Positions 21,396 through 33,300 of a DNA stretch of 64,000 bases are shown piece after piece. The stretch covers positions 22,395,010 through 22,459,009 of the forward strand of contig NW_004454163.1 of the NCBI RefSeq assembly GCF_000283155.1. The letters are read 5' to 3'. Numbering within the stretch: position 1 is the stretch's first letter; the number at the start of each line of letters is the position of its first letter. The notes below the pieces were generated by a model. It searched no databases. It had not been told where the DNA came from and saw nothing but the letters and a program-made list of their open reading frames with translations. The translations under genes and the position numbers were made by a program. The stretch is from Ceratotherium simum simum. Its lineage: Eukaryota; Chordata; Mammalia; Perissodactyla; Rhinocerotidae.

Positions 21396-23439
21396 AACAA
21401 GAAATATCTGTTGGCTTCTCTATGCATCCACTTTACAAATGAAATCAATATACTATTATAAGATTTACAGGGGACCCCAGTACACTTTTAGAAGGCTGTT
21501 GGTGAACATTGAGTGATAGAAAAGAAGGTTAGCTGGGGTACTTGGGTACTGATTCTCAATCCTGGCTGCAGCTATAAAACTTCTCTGAAATTTTTATTTT
21601 TATGTGTACAGATTCTTGAGCCCTACCCGGTCTCTACTGACTTTATGCTGGGCACTGAAGAAATTACCCAACAACAACAAAATGAAAAGGCATTGTCTCT
21701 GCTATCAAGGACTTGAATGAGGCATAGGATATATTTGTAAAGTTTAATATTGGTAGAGGCCATCAATCATTCAAGGGAGTAATCCTAAGAGAGTTGGATG
21801 ATTCAAGGCCCAGTAGATGTTTCAAACAATGTATGCCAGCTATGTTTGTCCAACTGTCTTCCACCTCTTTCTTCCCCATCTGCACCCTCAACTCAATCCT
21901 CGAATCAAGGACTTACCATGTTCTTATAAATAATATAGATGCTCAAAATCCCGGGCCCCATACCCATCAACCTTTGAACGTTTCTAGTTTTTGCGTATAA
22001 CAGATCCCGTATGGTGTTACAGAATGACAGATTAAGGAGGGAAAACTTTCATCAAATGAATATCCCTGAAGCCTTTTCCTGTAATTAAAAATCTTTGATA
22101 CTTATAATAAATTACATAAATCCTCACACTTTATATTGCCAGCAGAAATAGGTTTACCGTTCTACGGCTTCCAACTTATAGGTCTGTCACTTATTTCTTT
22201 TAACTTTTACATTTTTAATGTTGCTTTAGGCCTTCTGTTTCTTCTTTGCTAATTGGCATACTTTCTTTTTCTTTTACCCCTTTAAGAAGCTCATCTGTTT
22301 TTCTTCAATCATCTTTAAAAAAACTCACCATGGTTCATCACAGTTCATTGACTCTAAGATCAAGATGACATATTTAATGTAAGCGCTATCATGGTTCAGC
22401 CACTCTTGGAAAATATTCACAGGAAATCCAAGTGAATCCAACTTTATAATGTTATCTCATACTCTTAACTGACTTTACAGACAAACTGAATTTTGTAATT
22501 TGGCTTTCTTTACTTCCCCCCTTTTATCCCTCCAACACAATTACTCTCATAGGACAAATGAAATTCAATTTCTGGGAACTCTAAGGGATTGTTCAAAATC
22601 AAGAATTTATTGATTGATGTTTGAAGTAAGTGAATGATAGGCTTAAATGTATTTTTGTCATATAGTAATATTATTTTATAATAATCATATTTTTGAGGTC
22701 AGATTAAAGTAGGCCAAAAATTGAGTTTTGATGGCTCTTTAGAGAGGACAGTAAAATTTCATGGATTCCTACAATCAGGACCAACACTACGCATAAACAC
22801 ATGCTTATGTTAATTGAGGACACTTTAAAGATCTGCTAAAATAAAGTCCATGTTACAGCACCACCATACAACCTGAAATTTTATTATGTTGTGTGCAAAG
22901 AAGTTATTTCTTAAGAAAGCTCTAATGTGAAAGATATTTCCTAGAAGAATGACATTAAATTGACACATATATTAACAAGTAAGCACAGATTTCTTTAATC
23001 GTAAAAGTAGAGCGCAAGACTGTGGAGTAAAGCCCTATGCATCAAGTATAATTTAACGAACAAGAGAGGGATGGAATTGCACAAAAATGTGGCAGTCCTG
23101 GGCCACACCGGGAATGTGTCCCAGGAAATAATGGAGCAGGATGAGGGCAGTAGGGCACCTCTCCAGTAGGAGGATGTAGTGAAGGCCAAGTTGCAGGGGA
23201 AGTGTGGAAATTAAACGAGAAAAAGACACTCAACTCTTAACCAGTTGGCTTAAGGTAAGTACTTCTATTTTAAACGATGATATTTTTGCCTTGGAGCCAT
23301 TGCTTACATTATCTAGGGTATGTCGTTCAATATTGACAGCAATTTCTGATTATCTTTAGTTTTTTTTTTTTTTTTTCCTGATTCCCTATGCACTATCCAG
23401 TATGTTATAATCTTAGTCTAGGCAAGGGTTAATTAATTC
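21396..23439. other. Unassigned sequence, no gene seen
   Basis: No named repeat is recognised. Frames of 61-68 codons occur on both strands without familiar motifs. Base composition is ordinary for the window, and a T-run lies at about 23361-23376. Confidence 0.45.
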
Positions 23440-23690
23440 CAAAAGCATTTATTTAGTGCTTACCTGGCACAAGGCTTGGGAGATAAAATGGTGCATAAAA
23501 ATGATCTGTAACCTTAAAAAATCCATAGTCTAATCCTTAGACTCTAACGGACAGAGAAAACCTTGTAAATAAATAATTATATATGTTACAATAAGTGCAA
23601 TTGGAAAGAGAGGTATATTCAGTGGCTATAGAGCATAGAGGGAATACATAGCCATTTTCGTCAATAGTAAATACCACTTTGCCCTTTTTA
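23440..23690 (+). repeat. Ancient interspersed repeat fragment
   Basis: 'AGCATTTATTTAGTGCTTAC', 'CTGGCACAAGGCTTGGGAG', 'TAAATAATTATATATG' and 'CAATAAGTGCAATTGGAAAG' resemble the 5' part of the unnamed repeat also seen at 16.4 and 28.2 kb. Confidence 0.45.
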
Positions 23691-24280
23691 GGAGTCTAAC
23701 TTAAGAGACTTGGAAAGAGGGCAAAGAATGCCTTCTATTCCATCATGAGTGTCCTTCAATTCAGGAAGGATGCCCCAAGAAACAGGGAAATTCAGAAATA
23801 GTTTACCAACATCATAGTTAACAAAAAAAGATATTTAACGATACTGAATCTGAAAATTAATTTCTGCCTTGCCCAATGACTTTTATTAATAGGAAAAATG
23901 GAATATTATAAAATCCAACAGAAAAGATACGGTATTCTTACGAATACCTGAGGGTGCCTGCAAATGGCGATAGAAAAACCCTTTGTATTCTTTTCTCTGT
24001 CTGTGTGGCTATGATTTTTTTTTTAATCGCAAATATTTTTCCTAGAATCATAGTTTAAGGCTATTGTTGGGCTTATTGCCTTACAAGTCAATAAAACACA
24101 TAGCTCACTTAGTAGTGCTGGGGGATGGTGGGTATTATTTTCTAGCCAAAAATTTCCCTGCAACTTTCTTTCGTAGGATATGAAATCATCAGAGATTTAT
24201 TAAATAATTATATGTTTATTCTTTTGGTTAATGAAGTTTTTAGGTCTTTCCAGAAGACCCTATTTAAAATATTTTTCCAA
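23691..24280. other. Unassigned sequence, no gene seen
   Basis: AT-rich, with no named repeat or coding frame. Confidence 0.45.
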
Positions 24281-24785
24281 TTTCTACTTGCTTCCTATTG
24301 CTGTTGTAAACAAATTACCACAAATTTAGTGGCTTAAAACAACATAATTGAATTCTTTTATAGTTCTGGAGGCAAGAAATCAGAGATAAGTTTCACTGGG
24401 CTAAAATTAAATTGTCAACAGGGCTGCCTTCCTTTCTGGAGGCTCTAGGGGAGAATCTGTTGCTTTCCTTTTCCAGCATCTAGAGGCTGTCTACATTCCT
24501 TGGTTAACGGTCCCATCCTCTATCTTCAAAGCCAATGGTGTAGTATCTTCTCTCCTCTCTGACCTACATCGCTTTCTCTGACTCTGATCCTCCTGCCTCC
24601 TTCTTATAAGGATCCTTGTGATTACATTGGTCTCACGTGAATAATCTAGGATACTATCCCCATCTCAAGATCCTTAACTTAATCTCACATCTACAAAGTT
24701 CCTTTCACCATGTAAGGTAACATATTCACAGGTTCCAGGGATTAGGATATGGATACCTTTGGGGGCCATTATTCAGCCTATCACG
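24281..24785 (-). mobile_element. MaLR-type (MLT1-like) solo LTR, antisense
   Basis: From left to right this reads as the reverse complement of an ERVL-MaLR LTR: 'TGTAAACAAATTACCAC', 'TTTAGTGGCTTAAAACAACA', 'GGAGGCTCTAGGGGAGAATC', 'TGTGATTACATTGGTCTCAC' and 'GTAAGGTAACATATTCACAG', ending near 'CAGCCTATCAC'. At about 500 bp it is nearly complete. No internal retroviral sequence is attached, so it is a solo LTR formed by recombination. The subfamily is not assigned. Confidence 0.7.
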
Positions 24786-26340
24786 GAGGGCAATATTTTA
24801 AACCCTGCTGTCACCTGTCAATATTATTTCAGAGAGGAGCTTTATAAGGAAAGGTTTTTGGGGAAACAGACCCGATACTGGAGGTCTAGGCCACATTGAG
24901 AAAAAGAGGCTAGAAAGAAAATGCTTGAATGTTAAAAAAATAAAAGAAAAAGAAAAGCACCACAAAAGGGTAAAAGGAAGACCCCCTTTCAAAACAAAAT
25001 TCACACTGTACAATTTTATCAAGGGCAAAGTTTCAAGCAATGACAGGACCAAAGCTTCATCCCCTTTTCTTTAGTTGATGCTATCACTGTACACTTTAAG
25101 TATTTAAGGTTTATGGCCATGTAACTGTGAATTCCAAAGTCAGATTTAAAATATGGCCAGAGAAAAGAAATTATTCCTTTTTTTTTTTCTTTTTCTTTCT
25201 GCATTGCTTATTCTTCAAAAGGGTATCTGGTTGTTTCAATGAACTCCTTTAGAATTTAGATTTAATTTTTTAAAGTCATTTTGAAAAGAACATTGGAAAT
25301 AAACTAACTCAGACCTTTACAGAGAGACTACAGTGTGTTACAAAGAATTTACATTTCTGGTCTGAGATCATATTAGTGGTACACCCAAATCTCTTTGGTG
25401 GTACACCCAAATCTCTTTTCCCGAACCCAGGTTTCCTGTCTCCTAATTTATTTCTCTTTCCACTAAGTCCATTTGCTCAGTGATTTGCATTTGAGTGTAG
25501 ATCTCAATGCAATATACAGACTACCCATGAGCCTCTTCCTTTCATAAACCAGTTAATCTGTGAGCCAGGAGCATTTCGTAGTACATTCAATAAAATATGC
25601 TGATGGACTCAGATCTTTGGGGAGTCATAAAGGAAGATCATGCTTGTCATCCAGAATAGCTTCTCTCCACTACTAAGGAACTTCAAAATACCCGAGATAG
25701 ACTGCTAGGAATTCTTTCCAAAAAATCCATAGATCATTTCCCATAGTAAACAGGGAAGCCTATCTAACCTTTTTCCCTTGCTATTATGAAGCTAAAATTT
25801 GCCCTGAAGCAAAAAGCTGTTTGAGCAGGGAGTTATTCCATGGCCATGAATAAGAAGACATAGCTTATACACTCTGATAACTTGAGTGATTCACCTTCCA
25901 AAAATCAGAAGCAGAAGGAGAACATTTATTTATTTATGCTTTAAAACACCCAAGAGAGCAAAAATAGCTTTTGTACTGTTTTTGAATTGCTCAGGCATTC
26001 CATACACTTGTGAGAACTGGCTAATATTCTGAACAATCTCAGTTTATTCTCTGTTTACTCCACCTCAAAGCCATTCTTTGTCCATCTCTGCCATGCAAGG
26101 TGTCCCGAGAGGCTGACCTCTTGGCAATGCATCAAACAGGTTCTCATGTCAGCTGGCTTCTAGTGTATTTGCCCAATGGGAGGTACCAGCAGGAGAAGAT
26201 AGATAGGAGGGTGGAAGAAAAGGGTTGTTGGGGCTTTTCTTTTTCATTTCTTATTGGGCTGTACCCTCTGAGATTACAGCTGTTCCAGGGGGCTCCTCCT
26301 TCATGGATCCCACTGTTAAAGAAAAAATGATTCATTCTGG
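24786..26340. other. Unassigned sequence
   Basis: No gene or named repeat recognised. It includes a T-rich run (about 25176-25199) and the short tandem at 25376-25418. An 84-codon minus-strand frame at 24798 has no recognised motif. Confidence 0.45.
25376..25418. repeat. Two-copy 22-bp tandem duplication
   Basis: GTGGTACACCCAAATCTCTTT occurs at 25376-25396 and again at 25398-25418, a period of 22 with identical copies. Identity suggests a recent event. Confidence 0.95.
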
Positions 26341-27240
26341 CACTTAAAGATGATAAGGGAGACTGTATTCAAGGGGGGGTACTACAATGGGGTTTTGTAG
26401 TAGGGGAGCAAGATTGGGCTGAACTCCAAATACAACAAGGAAACGAGTGGATTTTCTAGCCAAGGAGCAGGGTCAGGGGGTCAGTGGATGGAAAATTACT
26501 AAGAGGAAACATCAGAGAGGATTCTGGATAACCTGACATAACAGGATCCTTGCTGAAGTCACGCCAGAGTGATCAGACATCTCCTGGGGAATGGTGGAAG
26601 ATGAGGAACCTACTCAGATATTGAGGGCGAGCAGATATCAAGGGTAGGAGATTCTGGCTAAACTGACTTAGCAGGATTCTTACCAAAATTTGACGATGCG
26701 AGGACTAGCTTGGAAAGCCCAAAAGTCAAGGCCTAGTTGAGAAGCAAGTTTGGAGGAGCCTGACTAAAGTTTGGTCAAAGAGAAACTGTTACTCCTCTCA
26801 GTGGTCTCGGGATGCTAACCACTTTTCCTCTTTTTGCTCCTTCAAGCGTACCAAGTTTATGATTTCCCTCTGTCACTAATCTCTAGATATGTCCATTAAT
26901 ACAGACCATACATCTGTAGCTAGTCTCTTTATTAAGCCTTTGCATTTGAACCACCTGAAGTGAGTTTTGTTTTCTAATAAGCCTGGGACATTGATGAACA
27001 TTTTTCCCTCTGTGTAAGAGGAGACTCAATACCCATTTAACATCATTATAGCCTCCTTGCGTTCTATCTGCCTCTCTACTCCTCTGAGTGGCCCACACTG
27101 CAGTTATGGCGGCCAGGGAGAGGATCTCAGAAGCAGGCTGCCCAAATCCCTCTGAAATCATTGAGCCACTGACTTTTCCTGGTCCAGGACCCTACACTTC
27201 CATAGTTTTAAGCTCTGGTCAGCAGAATATCTGACAAGGT
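26341..27240. repeat. GC-richer segment, possibly LTR/ERV-derived
   Basis: Compared with its flanks this stretch is purine-rich and less AT-rich. It repeats a theme internally: 'GATTCTGGATAACCTGACAT' with 'AACAGGATCCTTGCTGAAG', then 'GATTCTGGCTAAACTGACTT' with 'AGCAGGATTCTTACCAAAAT', about 130 bases apart. This internal repetition recalls LTR or retroviral leader sequence, but I could not match it to a named family. No retroviral gene is recognisable. Confidence 0.35.
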
Positions 27241-28154
27241 GGAAATTGCATAATTTATTACTTTGGCTGTTTATATCAGAGTCACTAGGATAGAGTACAG
27301 GTTGGCAGTGGCAGCCTTATTTTAACCCTTTTAACATAAATCCCATGGTTTCCTTTTACTGCCTTGTTCTCTTTCTATGGAGCAAACCCAGCCCAAACTT
27401 CTCTGCAGTCCATCCCCAAGGTGGACTTACCTGAACACAGTTGGCCCTGCTTTCAATGCTATTTATTTGATTTGCAAGTGATTTTCTTCATGACAATGTG
27501 TTTGCCTAAATGTTGGGAGTTCTTTGCCCAGGCAACCAAGTGTGGAATATGCACAGTAAAGTTTTGAACAGGACCTTGAACTCTTGGCAATAATTCTTGC
27601 AGTACAAAGAATTCAGACCATTCCAAGGTTTTGCCTTTTGGAAAATTTTGCTCTTTTTTTGTGTTTTTCTTTTTACAAGATCTGACTCTCTCTTCAAGTT
27701 CTGGTGGATCTGTACTTTCTCCTACATTTACCACCCTAATTTTTTGCTGCTTTCTTCTTTTCTCATATATTAGATATTCCTCTAAACAAGCTTTTCCATT
27801 CAATGTGTTCACCTCCTGATAACTTCAAAAAATGTATTTGGTGTACTTACAGAGATGTATCCCTTAAGTAGCAACAGAAAATAAAATACAGGAGAATGGA
27901 TTTTTCAGCCATATAACTAGGGCACTATTCTAGATCATCTGTTATGTAAACGAAAACTAGACAATGTTAATTATGTGTGATGTCTGATATATATATGCCC
28001 ATATGTTTGTATAGCTTTTTAATGCATCTGTACTTGGGGTTTGAATAGATCTTAAATTTTATTTTGTCCAATAAGCCTTAGATTTTTGAAATTCCCATAT
28101 TTGTAGTTGGTATGGCCTATACAAATAGAATAAAGGAATCTAGAGAGGGTGTAC
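27241..28154. other. Unassigned sequence
   Basis: No named repeat is recognised. The 117-codon minus-strand frame at 27459-27812 lacks a recognisable domain, and its overlap with a 62-codon frame on the other strand argues against coding. Confidence 0.45.
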
Positions 28155-28450
28155 ATTATTCCTCCATCACTTATTAACCATCCACACTGGTCCAAGAATT
28201 GGGCTAGACTTTGGGATTATAAAGTTTTATAAAGTGAGGTCCTGTCCTCTAGCTGCCCCCTGAGGAGTTGGGGATATTTAAAATAATTACAATACAAAGT
28301 TTAAAGTTTCACTGCAGAAGTTGTTAGAGGGACAGAGTGGAAGAGTTAATAATTGATGAGGATGGCCAGGCATATTTCCTACAAATGGTGTGAGTATGGA
28401 AGGATGAATTGCAGTGCATTAGGCAGGGGCAAAGGGAAAGGATTATGTAG
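28155..28450 (+). repeat. Ancient interspersed repeat fragment
   Basis: 'AGAATTGGGCTAGACTTTGG', 'GTCCTGTCCTCTAGCTGC', and later 'GGCATATTTCCTACAAATGG' and 'AGGCAGGGGCAAAGGGAAAG' follow the ordered theme of the unnamed repeat noted at 16.4 kb. Confidence 0.4.
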
Positions 28451-28836
28451 GTGATGGGTCCAAGCTTACGAAGACATACAGACAACAAAGAGACTTGTCA
28501 AAGGGCTTGGCCATGGGTGGTGGGATGGAGCAGTTGTGTCCCTGACTCAGCATCTGACACTCTCTTCTTCTATCAGTTCTATCCTGTCCCTCTTTTGCTT
28601 CCTAAAGGGGCCCTGGGTCCCACTCTAGGTATTCTTCTTTCACTCTTTCCATCACAGCAAAGACCTCAAAATAATATTTTGAATTTAGGATTCAATTCCT
28701 CACCCCATACCCATCCACTTGTCAGCCCATGGCAACTAGCTTTAAAAAATCCAATAAAATTATTTTGTAAATAATGCTAATGAAGGCTGCTCTTGCCAGA
28801 GGCACTGGAATCTTTACAGTTCTCATATAATTTGAC
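28451..28836. other. Unassigned sequence
   Basis: A 107-codon plus-strand frame (28451-28774) has no recognised domain. It may be chance in a slightly GC-richer stretch. Confidence 0.4.
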
Positions 28837-29052
28837 TAGAGTTGTCAGATGAAATACAGGATACCCTGTATTTTAATTAGTAAATTTAATTTTAATTAAT
28901 AAAATTTAAATTTCCAATAAAGATGGAAACTTTTTTAGTATAAGCATGCTCAATGTAGTATTTGAGATATACTAAAATTATTTGCTGTTTATATGAAATT
29001 CCAATTTAGTTGGGAGTTTTGTTTACTTTACTTACTAAATCTGGTAACCCTA
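28837..29052. mobile_element. Palindromic MITE-like DNA transposon (MER53-like)
   Basis: The ends TAGAGTTGTCAGAT (28837) and ATCTGGTAACCCTA (to 29052) are imperfect inverted repeats. The interior is also a long imperfect palindrome centred at about 28955: TTTTTTAGTATAAGCATGC on the left pairs with GAGATATACTAAAATTAT on the right. This architecture, with no coding capacity, matches small palindromic DNA transposons. The MER53 name is from memory and tentative. Confidence 0.6.
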
Positions 29053-29199
29053 AATGTTTCCTCTCTGCAGATGAGACTCTGAACAACTCAATCTTCTCTT
29101 CCCTTGGCTTATAAGATGCCTTTTTTTCACTAGTTCCCCTTATCGCTCTCTGACACCTGTCTGATCTATCCAGTAGCCAGAACCCGATTGTTATTATTC
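29053..29199. other. Short spacer before the L2
   Basis: It may already be the upstream, more decayed part of the following L2. Confidence 0.4.
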
Positions 29200-30003
29200 C
29201 CTGGGGATCTGTTCTTTGTTCCTTCCTTTATTCCAACATGCTTTTCCTAGGCAATCTACTCCTCTTTCTTGGTTTTAACTACTATTCACCTATGACTCCT
29301 AAATCTCTACCTCCATCCAAGATGTCTTCCTTGACTTCTAGACCTATGTATCCAATGTCTATTGGACCTTTTCTTGTGGATATCCTATAGTCATCTAAAA
29401 CCCCACAAACCCAAAATAAACATATCATCTTTGTCCCAAAACTGCTTCTTTCTTGCGTTCTCCATGTCAACAAAGGGCACCACCACCAACCCAATTACCG
29501 AAGTAGAAACCCAGGTATCACCTTAGACTCATCCTTCCCCCTCACTTCCATTCCGCATCGCCTCAATCAGCCGACAATGACTCATTATAGTTCTCCAGAA
29601 CATGGCTTAATCTGCCACCTCTTTTATAAATTCCCTGAGACCTTCCTAGTTTACTCCCTTATCATCTCAACTAGAATATTAGATTAACCTCCAATACTAT
29701 TCCCTGTTTCATGTGTGCACACATGCACACACACTCATACCCATCAGATGTCTCTGACATCTCCAAAATTTCAAATTTGATTATATTTCTTTATTTCTTA
29801 ATGTTCTTCAATAACTTATTATATTCTGCAGAATGGGCTCAAAACTTTACCAAAACAGATCATACCCTCTGAATCTGACCTCTGCCAGCCTCTTTAGTCT
29901 TATCTCCGAGGGATAAAAGAACACGTATGATCTGGCTTCTCCATTGCCTTGTGTCTTGTGTGTAATAGGCATTCAATGAATGTTTACTGAATGAATGAGA
30001 GAA
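29200..30003 (+). mobile_element. L2 LINE, C-terminal ORF remnant and 3' end
   Basis: In sense order this follows the L2 body: a worn catalytic-region segment near 29278-29310 (TTCACCTATGACTCC in place of the usual Y-A-D-D coding text), 'CCTATGTATCCAATGTCTAT', 'CAACAAAGGGCACCACCACC', 'AGAAACCCAGGTATCACC', then 'ATCATCTCAACTAGAATATT' and 'GTATGATCTGGCTTCTCCAT'. It closes with TTCAATGAATGTTTACTGAATGAATGA, the L2 terminal repeat (read as two shorter pieces). Stops and indels are frequent. A small (CA)n patch at about 29716-29736 lies inside. Confidence 0.8.
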
Positions 30004-32319
30004 TGATAGAGATAATTTTTAGAGTGAAATCTGTAATATTGTTAGGGAAGAGAATGTTCAATGTGTACTAGTGAGATACTTCTTACACTTGAAGGAGTTG
30101 ATATGACACATGGTATTTCAGAAATCATATAATAAAGAGCCATGATTTTGTGAGATTTACGTATGAGTGTCTATACATATAGTATTTAAATCCATACAAA
30201 CATAAATGTCCCTAAGAAGGTGTATATTTGTATAGATATTTAAATATATCAAACATGCTTTACTATTTGGCATAGTGAAGAAATATTGATATTCTGATTG
30301 TTCGGATCTTCTGAATAATGAATCATCATTTTTCTAACATTTAAAATAGATTGAAATACAATCCACACTACAATTATATGGGACATAAGTAAACCACTGT
30401 CACATCCAAAGATAGTTCAGAGGTCTGTGCATTTTATTTATCTGTGATAACCATTTTTATTTATGAGAAAACAGAGAAGCCTGTTTTTAGACAATAGGTT
30501 CATTGAGTGTCTCAAAACTCAAAAAATCACGCAACATATAAAATGATCTCTAAAGTACGTATATCTGTTTTACTCTCCAATGATTTTAACCTATATTTTC
30601 CCCAGTGGTAAGCTGAAAACATATTATTTAGAATATGGTGGAAATAAATGCCCCTTGTCAAGTTTCAGGATGGCTCAAAGCATTGATATCTACTAAACAA
30701 GTATGGCAAATTTAATTTAACTTTCCGGATAATGTGTATGCGTGAAAAGAAATTGTAAACGGAGGAGGGAAGGTTACTTGACGTTAATATAATAATTCTT
30801 TGGCATGCTGTAGCATAAGCATTGGTAGAATTCAGCTCGGATAACGCAATTCTATTTGAAACCTCTGTACAATTATTTCTACGTAGTTAGTAACAAGTGG
30901 AGCTTGGGGTATTATTAGGCCAAATTACAACAGCAGTGCACCGCTGTGCAGAGAAAGATCAGGGCATTTCCTCTAAGCAGCATCTTTTAAAAGTCTGGCT
31001 CCTAAAACTAATGTTGTGAAGCTTCAGTTCTTTTGAATTGAGACTCCCGGGAATAAGAAAGGGTCATAATTATTAGCTAGGAACTCATGCTAAATTTGTG
31101 TATTCACTGATTTTCCACCGCTTTCTATAGTATGTAAATGAGATTTTTACTTAGAAAAAGCATCCCCACTCTGAGACAGAAGACAGCTGTTCAGGCCCGG
31201 GGGAGAAAGAAAGCACAACTTTTTTCTTGGCCTTTTCTTCTCCTTTAGCACATCTTCCAAAGCCTCCCTGAAATTTCCCAAAATTCCCCGAGCAGGAGCT
31301 TTCACATTCTGATTGATTGGTCATCATAGCAGAGCTCACCGCTTTGTAGCTCCCTTGCTACCGATTGAACGTTATGAACTGGGCCCAGGAAATTAGCTTG
31401 CTTGGCACCATAGGGATTGTGGACTGTTTAGCAGTGGATGTCTAATTCCCTATGACTCTCGTTAGTGGAATTGGCATCAGAGTGATAGGAATAGAATGTC
31501 TTCAGAAAGGAGTCTAAACGTCTTTTCAAAGTTTATAATACTATCAAAAGATATAGGGAGAGGCAGACACACACACAGTCTTCCAGACCTCCAGCCGGGG
31601 GAGCTTATAGACCGGAGTGGGGAATGGGGGAGGCAAGAGAGAGGGACTCACTCTAGTGGGAGATGAGAGAGAGGTGGTTTTCAGCTTTGATTCCTCTACT
31701 TCTATCTCCTGTATCCTGTTGCATTCTACAATATCCCCTTAGAAATGACTCAGCGATCCCACCCTCAGATCTTACTCTAGTGAAAAACCTTCTTAGGCAG
31801 AGAGAAGTCAACCTATCCCAGGAGCTGACACCTGGCAGTGATGATCAGTCACAGGCAGAACATTTGTCCCCTCCTCTTCTCTTATCCCCGGAGTCTCTTT
31901 TCCGGATATTCAGTCCTCATATCCAACAAATTTTAGCATCCCACTCAGGCGTGACTTCCTCAAGTACCTGTGCTCCAACAAATGGCCTGCATCTCCCCCA
32001 CAATGTCAGAACTTCACTGCCCTCTGGACCTGGACAGAAGGTGAGCTCAGAAACTAATTCACATTAAGGTGCTGATGGCTAAATTGAGGTTAGTATGTGA
32101 CCTCCATCAGAATGACGTGGATTTAAAGCAGTGCTATGAGGCAAGCAATATATGAACATAAAGGAAACAGTGTTCACCTGATCAAATACAATCCGCCTGG
32201 TAGATGTCTGGAAGAGAAATTTTAGAGCAGGGGAGGTATTTCCATTTTCCTTCAAATTTTAAGCCATAGGCTGGTATTAGTTAACAATAAAAAAATTATA
32301 TATATTAGTTTCTGAGCTC
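30004..32319. other. Repeat-poor stretch of 2.3 kb, no gene confirmed
   Basis: No repeat is recognised between the L2 and the microsatellite at 32.3 kb. Bases about 30590-31380 have balanced composition and no decay signatures. A 134-codon plus-strand frame at 31663-32067 lies in a GC-richer patch (31560-32070) but shows no familiar domain. This could be unique DNA under constraint or simply old neutral sequence. Confidence 0.4.
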
Positions 32320-32408
32320 ACCTTCTATTCAGGTATATATGTACACACACACATACATATATATGTATCTGTATTTAGTATATATATATACACACACATA
32401 TATAATAT
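32320..32408. repeat. (TA)n/(CA)n compound microsatellite
   Basis: Interleaved TATA, GTATA and CACACA runs with a few interruptions, about 90 bases. A related TATGCA-rich patch lies at about 32738-32788. Confidence 0.85.
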
Positions 32409-33240
32409 TTATAAATTGAGGTAAATTGCGCCTTCACAAATAAGTTGACTTGAGGTGGATTTGTGTAACATGGCACTAATTAAAACACCATTAAGCAAAC
32501 ATAAATAGGCTAAAACTCTTACTAGTCTTAAATTGCTGCTCCATTTTAGGATAAAACAGGCCTACAGGGAGATAAGCTCTGTGGCCCCCAAATCAAGAAG
32601 TAGATGTTTCCTCAGCTGTCTTAAACATATTTCTATATTAAGGGATATATACTCAACGTGTATATGAAAATTTTCCCCATATTTCCTTAAAAAGCAATCC
32701 TGCAATAGTTTTCATTCCACGTACCCATCAAGATGCCTATATCTATATAATAATATGCATATGCATATGTTAACATACATGCATATGTGAATACTGGGCC
32801 AAAAAATGCAAAACCCTAAAACTAAGGAAGTAAAGTCTGTGTTGTACATGTTTTCCTCTCCCTTCAGTGCTTTGTCAGCACAAATATGCTTTTTGTTTGA
32901 GGGCACATAGTGGAGCAACTGCCATCCCTTCTCTATGGTACTTGATGATGCTGTTGAGGAGGAGACATACTATTTATTCAGTGCTCAGGGTTAAGCTTAC
33001 TTGGTATCCACTGCTGCTTTACATTACCCTCAGACACATCACTGAATATAGTTTTGAATGCTTCTCTGCTATATATCATTTTTATGTGGGTGCACTGGGC
33101 TGTGCAGTATGCAGCCACAGCATTCCGATGGAAAGAGATGGAATAATCCAGCCACAAGAAATAGATTTGGTGCCAAAATGGAACAGGGCAGATTTAACAT
33201 TCATGTTCTGCTTGGCCACTGAGCCAAAGTTTTCCTGCTA
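32409..33240. other. Unassigned sequence; includes TATGCA-rich patch at 32.74-32.79 kb
   Basis: A 124-codon plus-strand frame (32867-33241) shows no familiar domain. No named repeat is recognised. Confidence 0.4.
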
Positions 33241-33300
33241 ACACAGTGCTGGAACCTAGTAGATGCTCAACAAATGTTTTTGAGGGGGTAAATAAGTGAT
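33241..33300 (+). mobile_element. L2/MIR-type 3' tail fragment
   Basis: 'ACAGTGCTGGAACCTAGTAG' followed by ATGCTCAACAAATG is the shared 3' end of L2 and MIR elements. Confidence 0.6.

Noticed and set aside
27459..27812. 117-codon frame, minus strand, lysine-rich
   Set aside because: A frame on the opposite strand covers much of it, and it has no known motif. The lysine content follows from T-rich plus-strand sequence.
28252..28265. CTCF-like CTGCCCCCTGAGG
   Set aside because: Only 11 of 14 positions fit the core, too weak to report beside the MER20 match.
32014..32030. CTCF-like ACTGCCCTCTGGACC
   Set aside because: Also about 11 of 14 positions, with the informative 3' GG missing.
32867..33241. 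124-codon frame, plus strand
   Set aside because: No familiar domain or signal. It starts inside ordinary unassigned sequence and runs into an L2/MIR-type tail.
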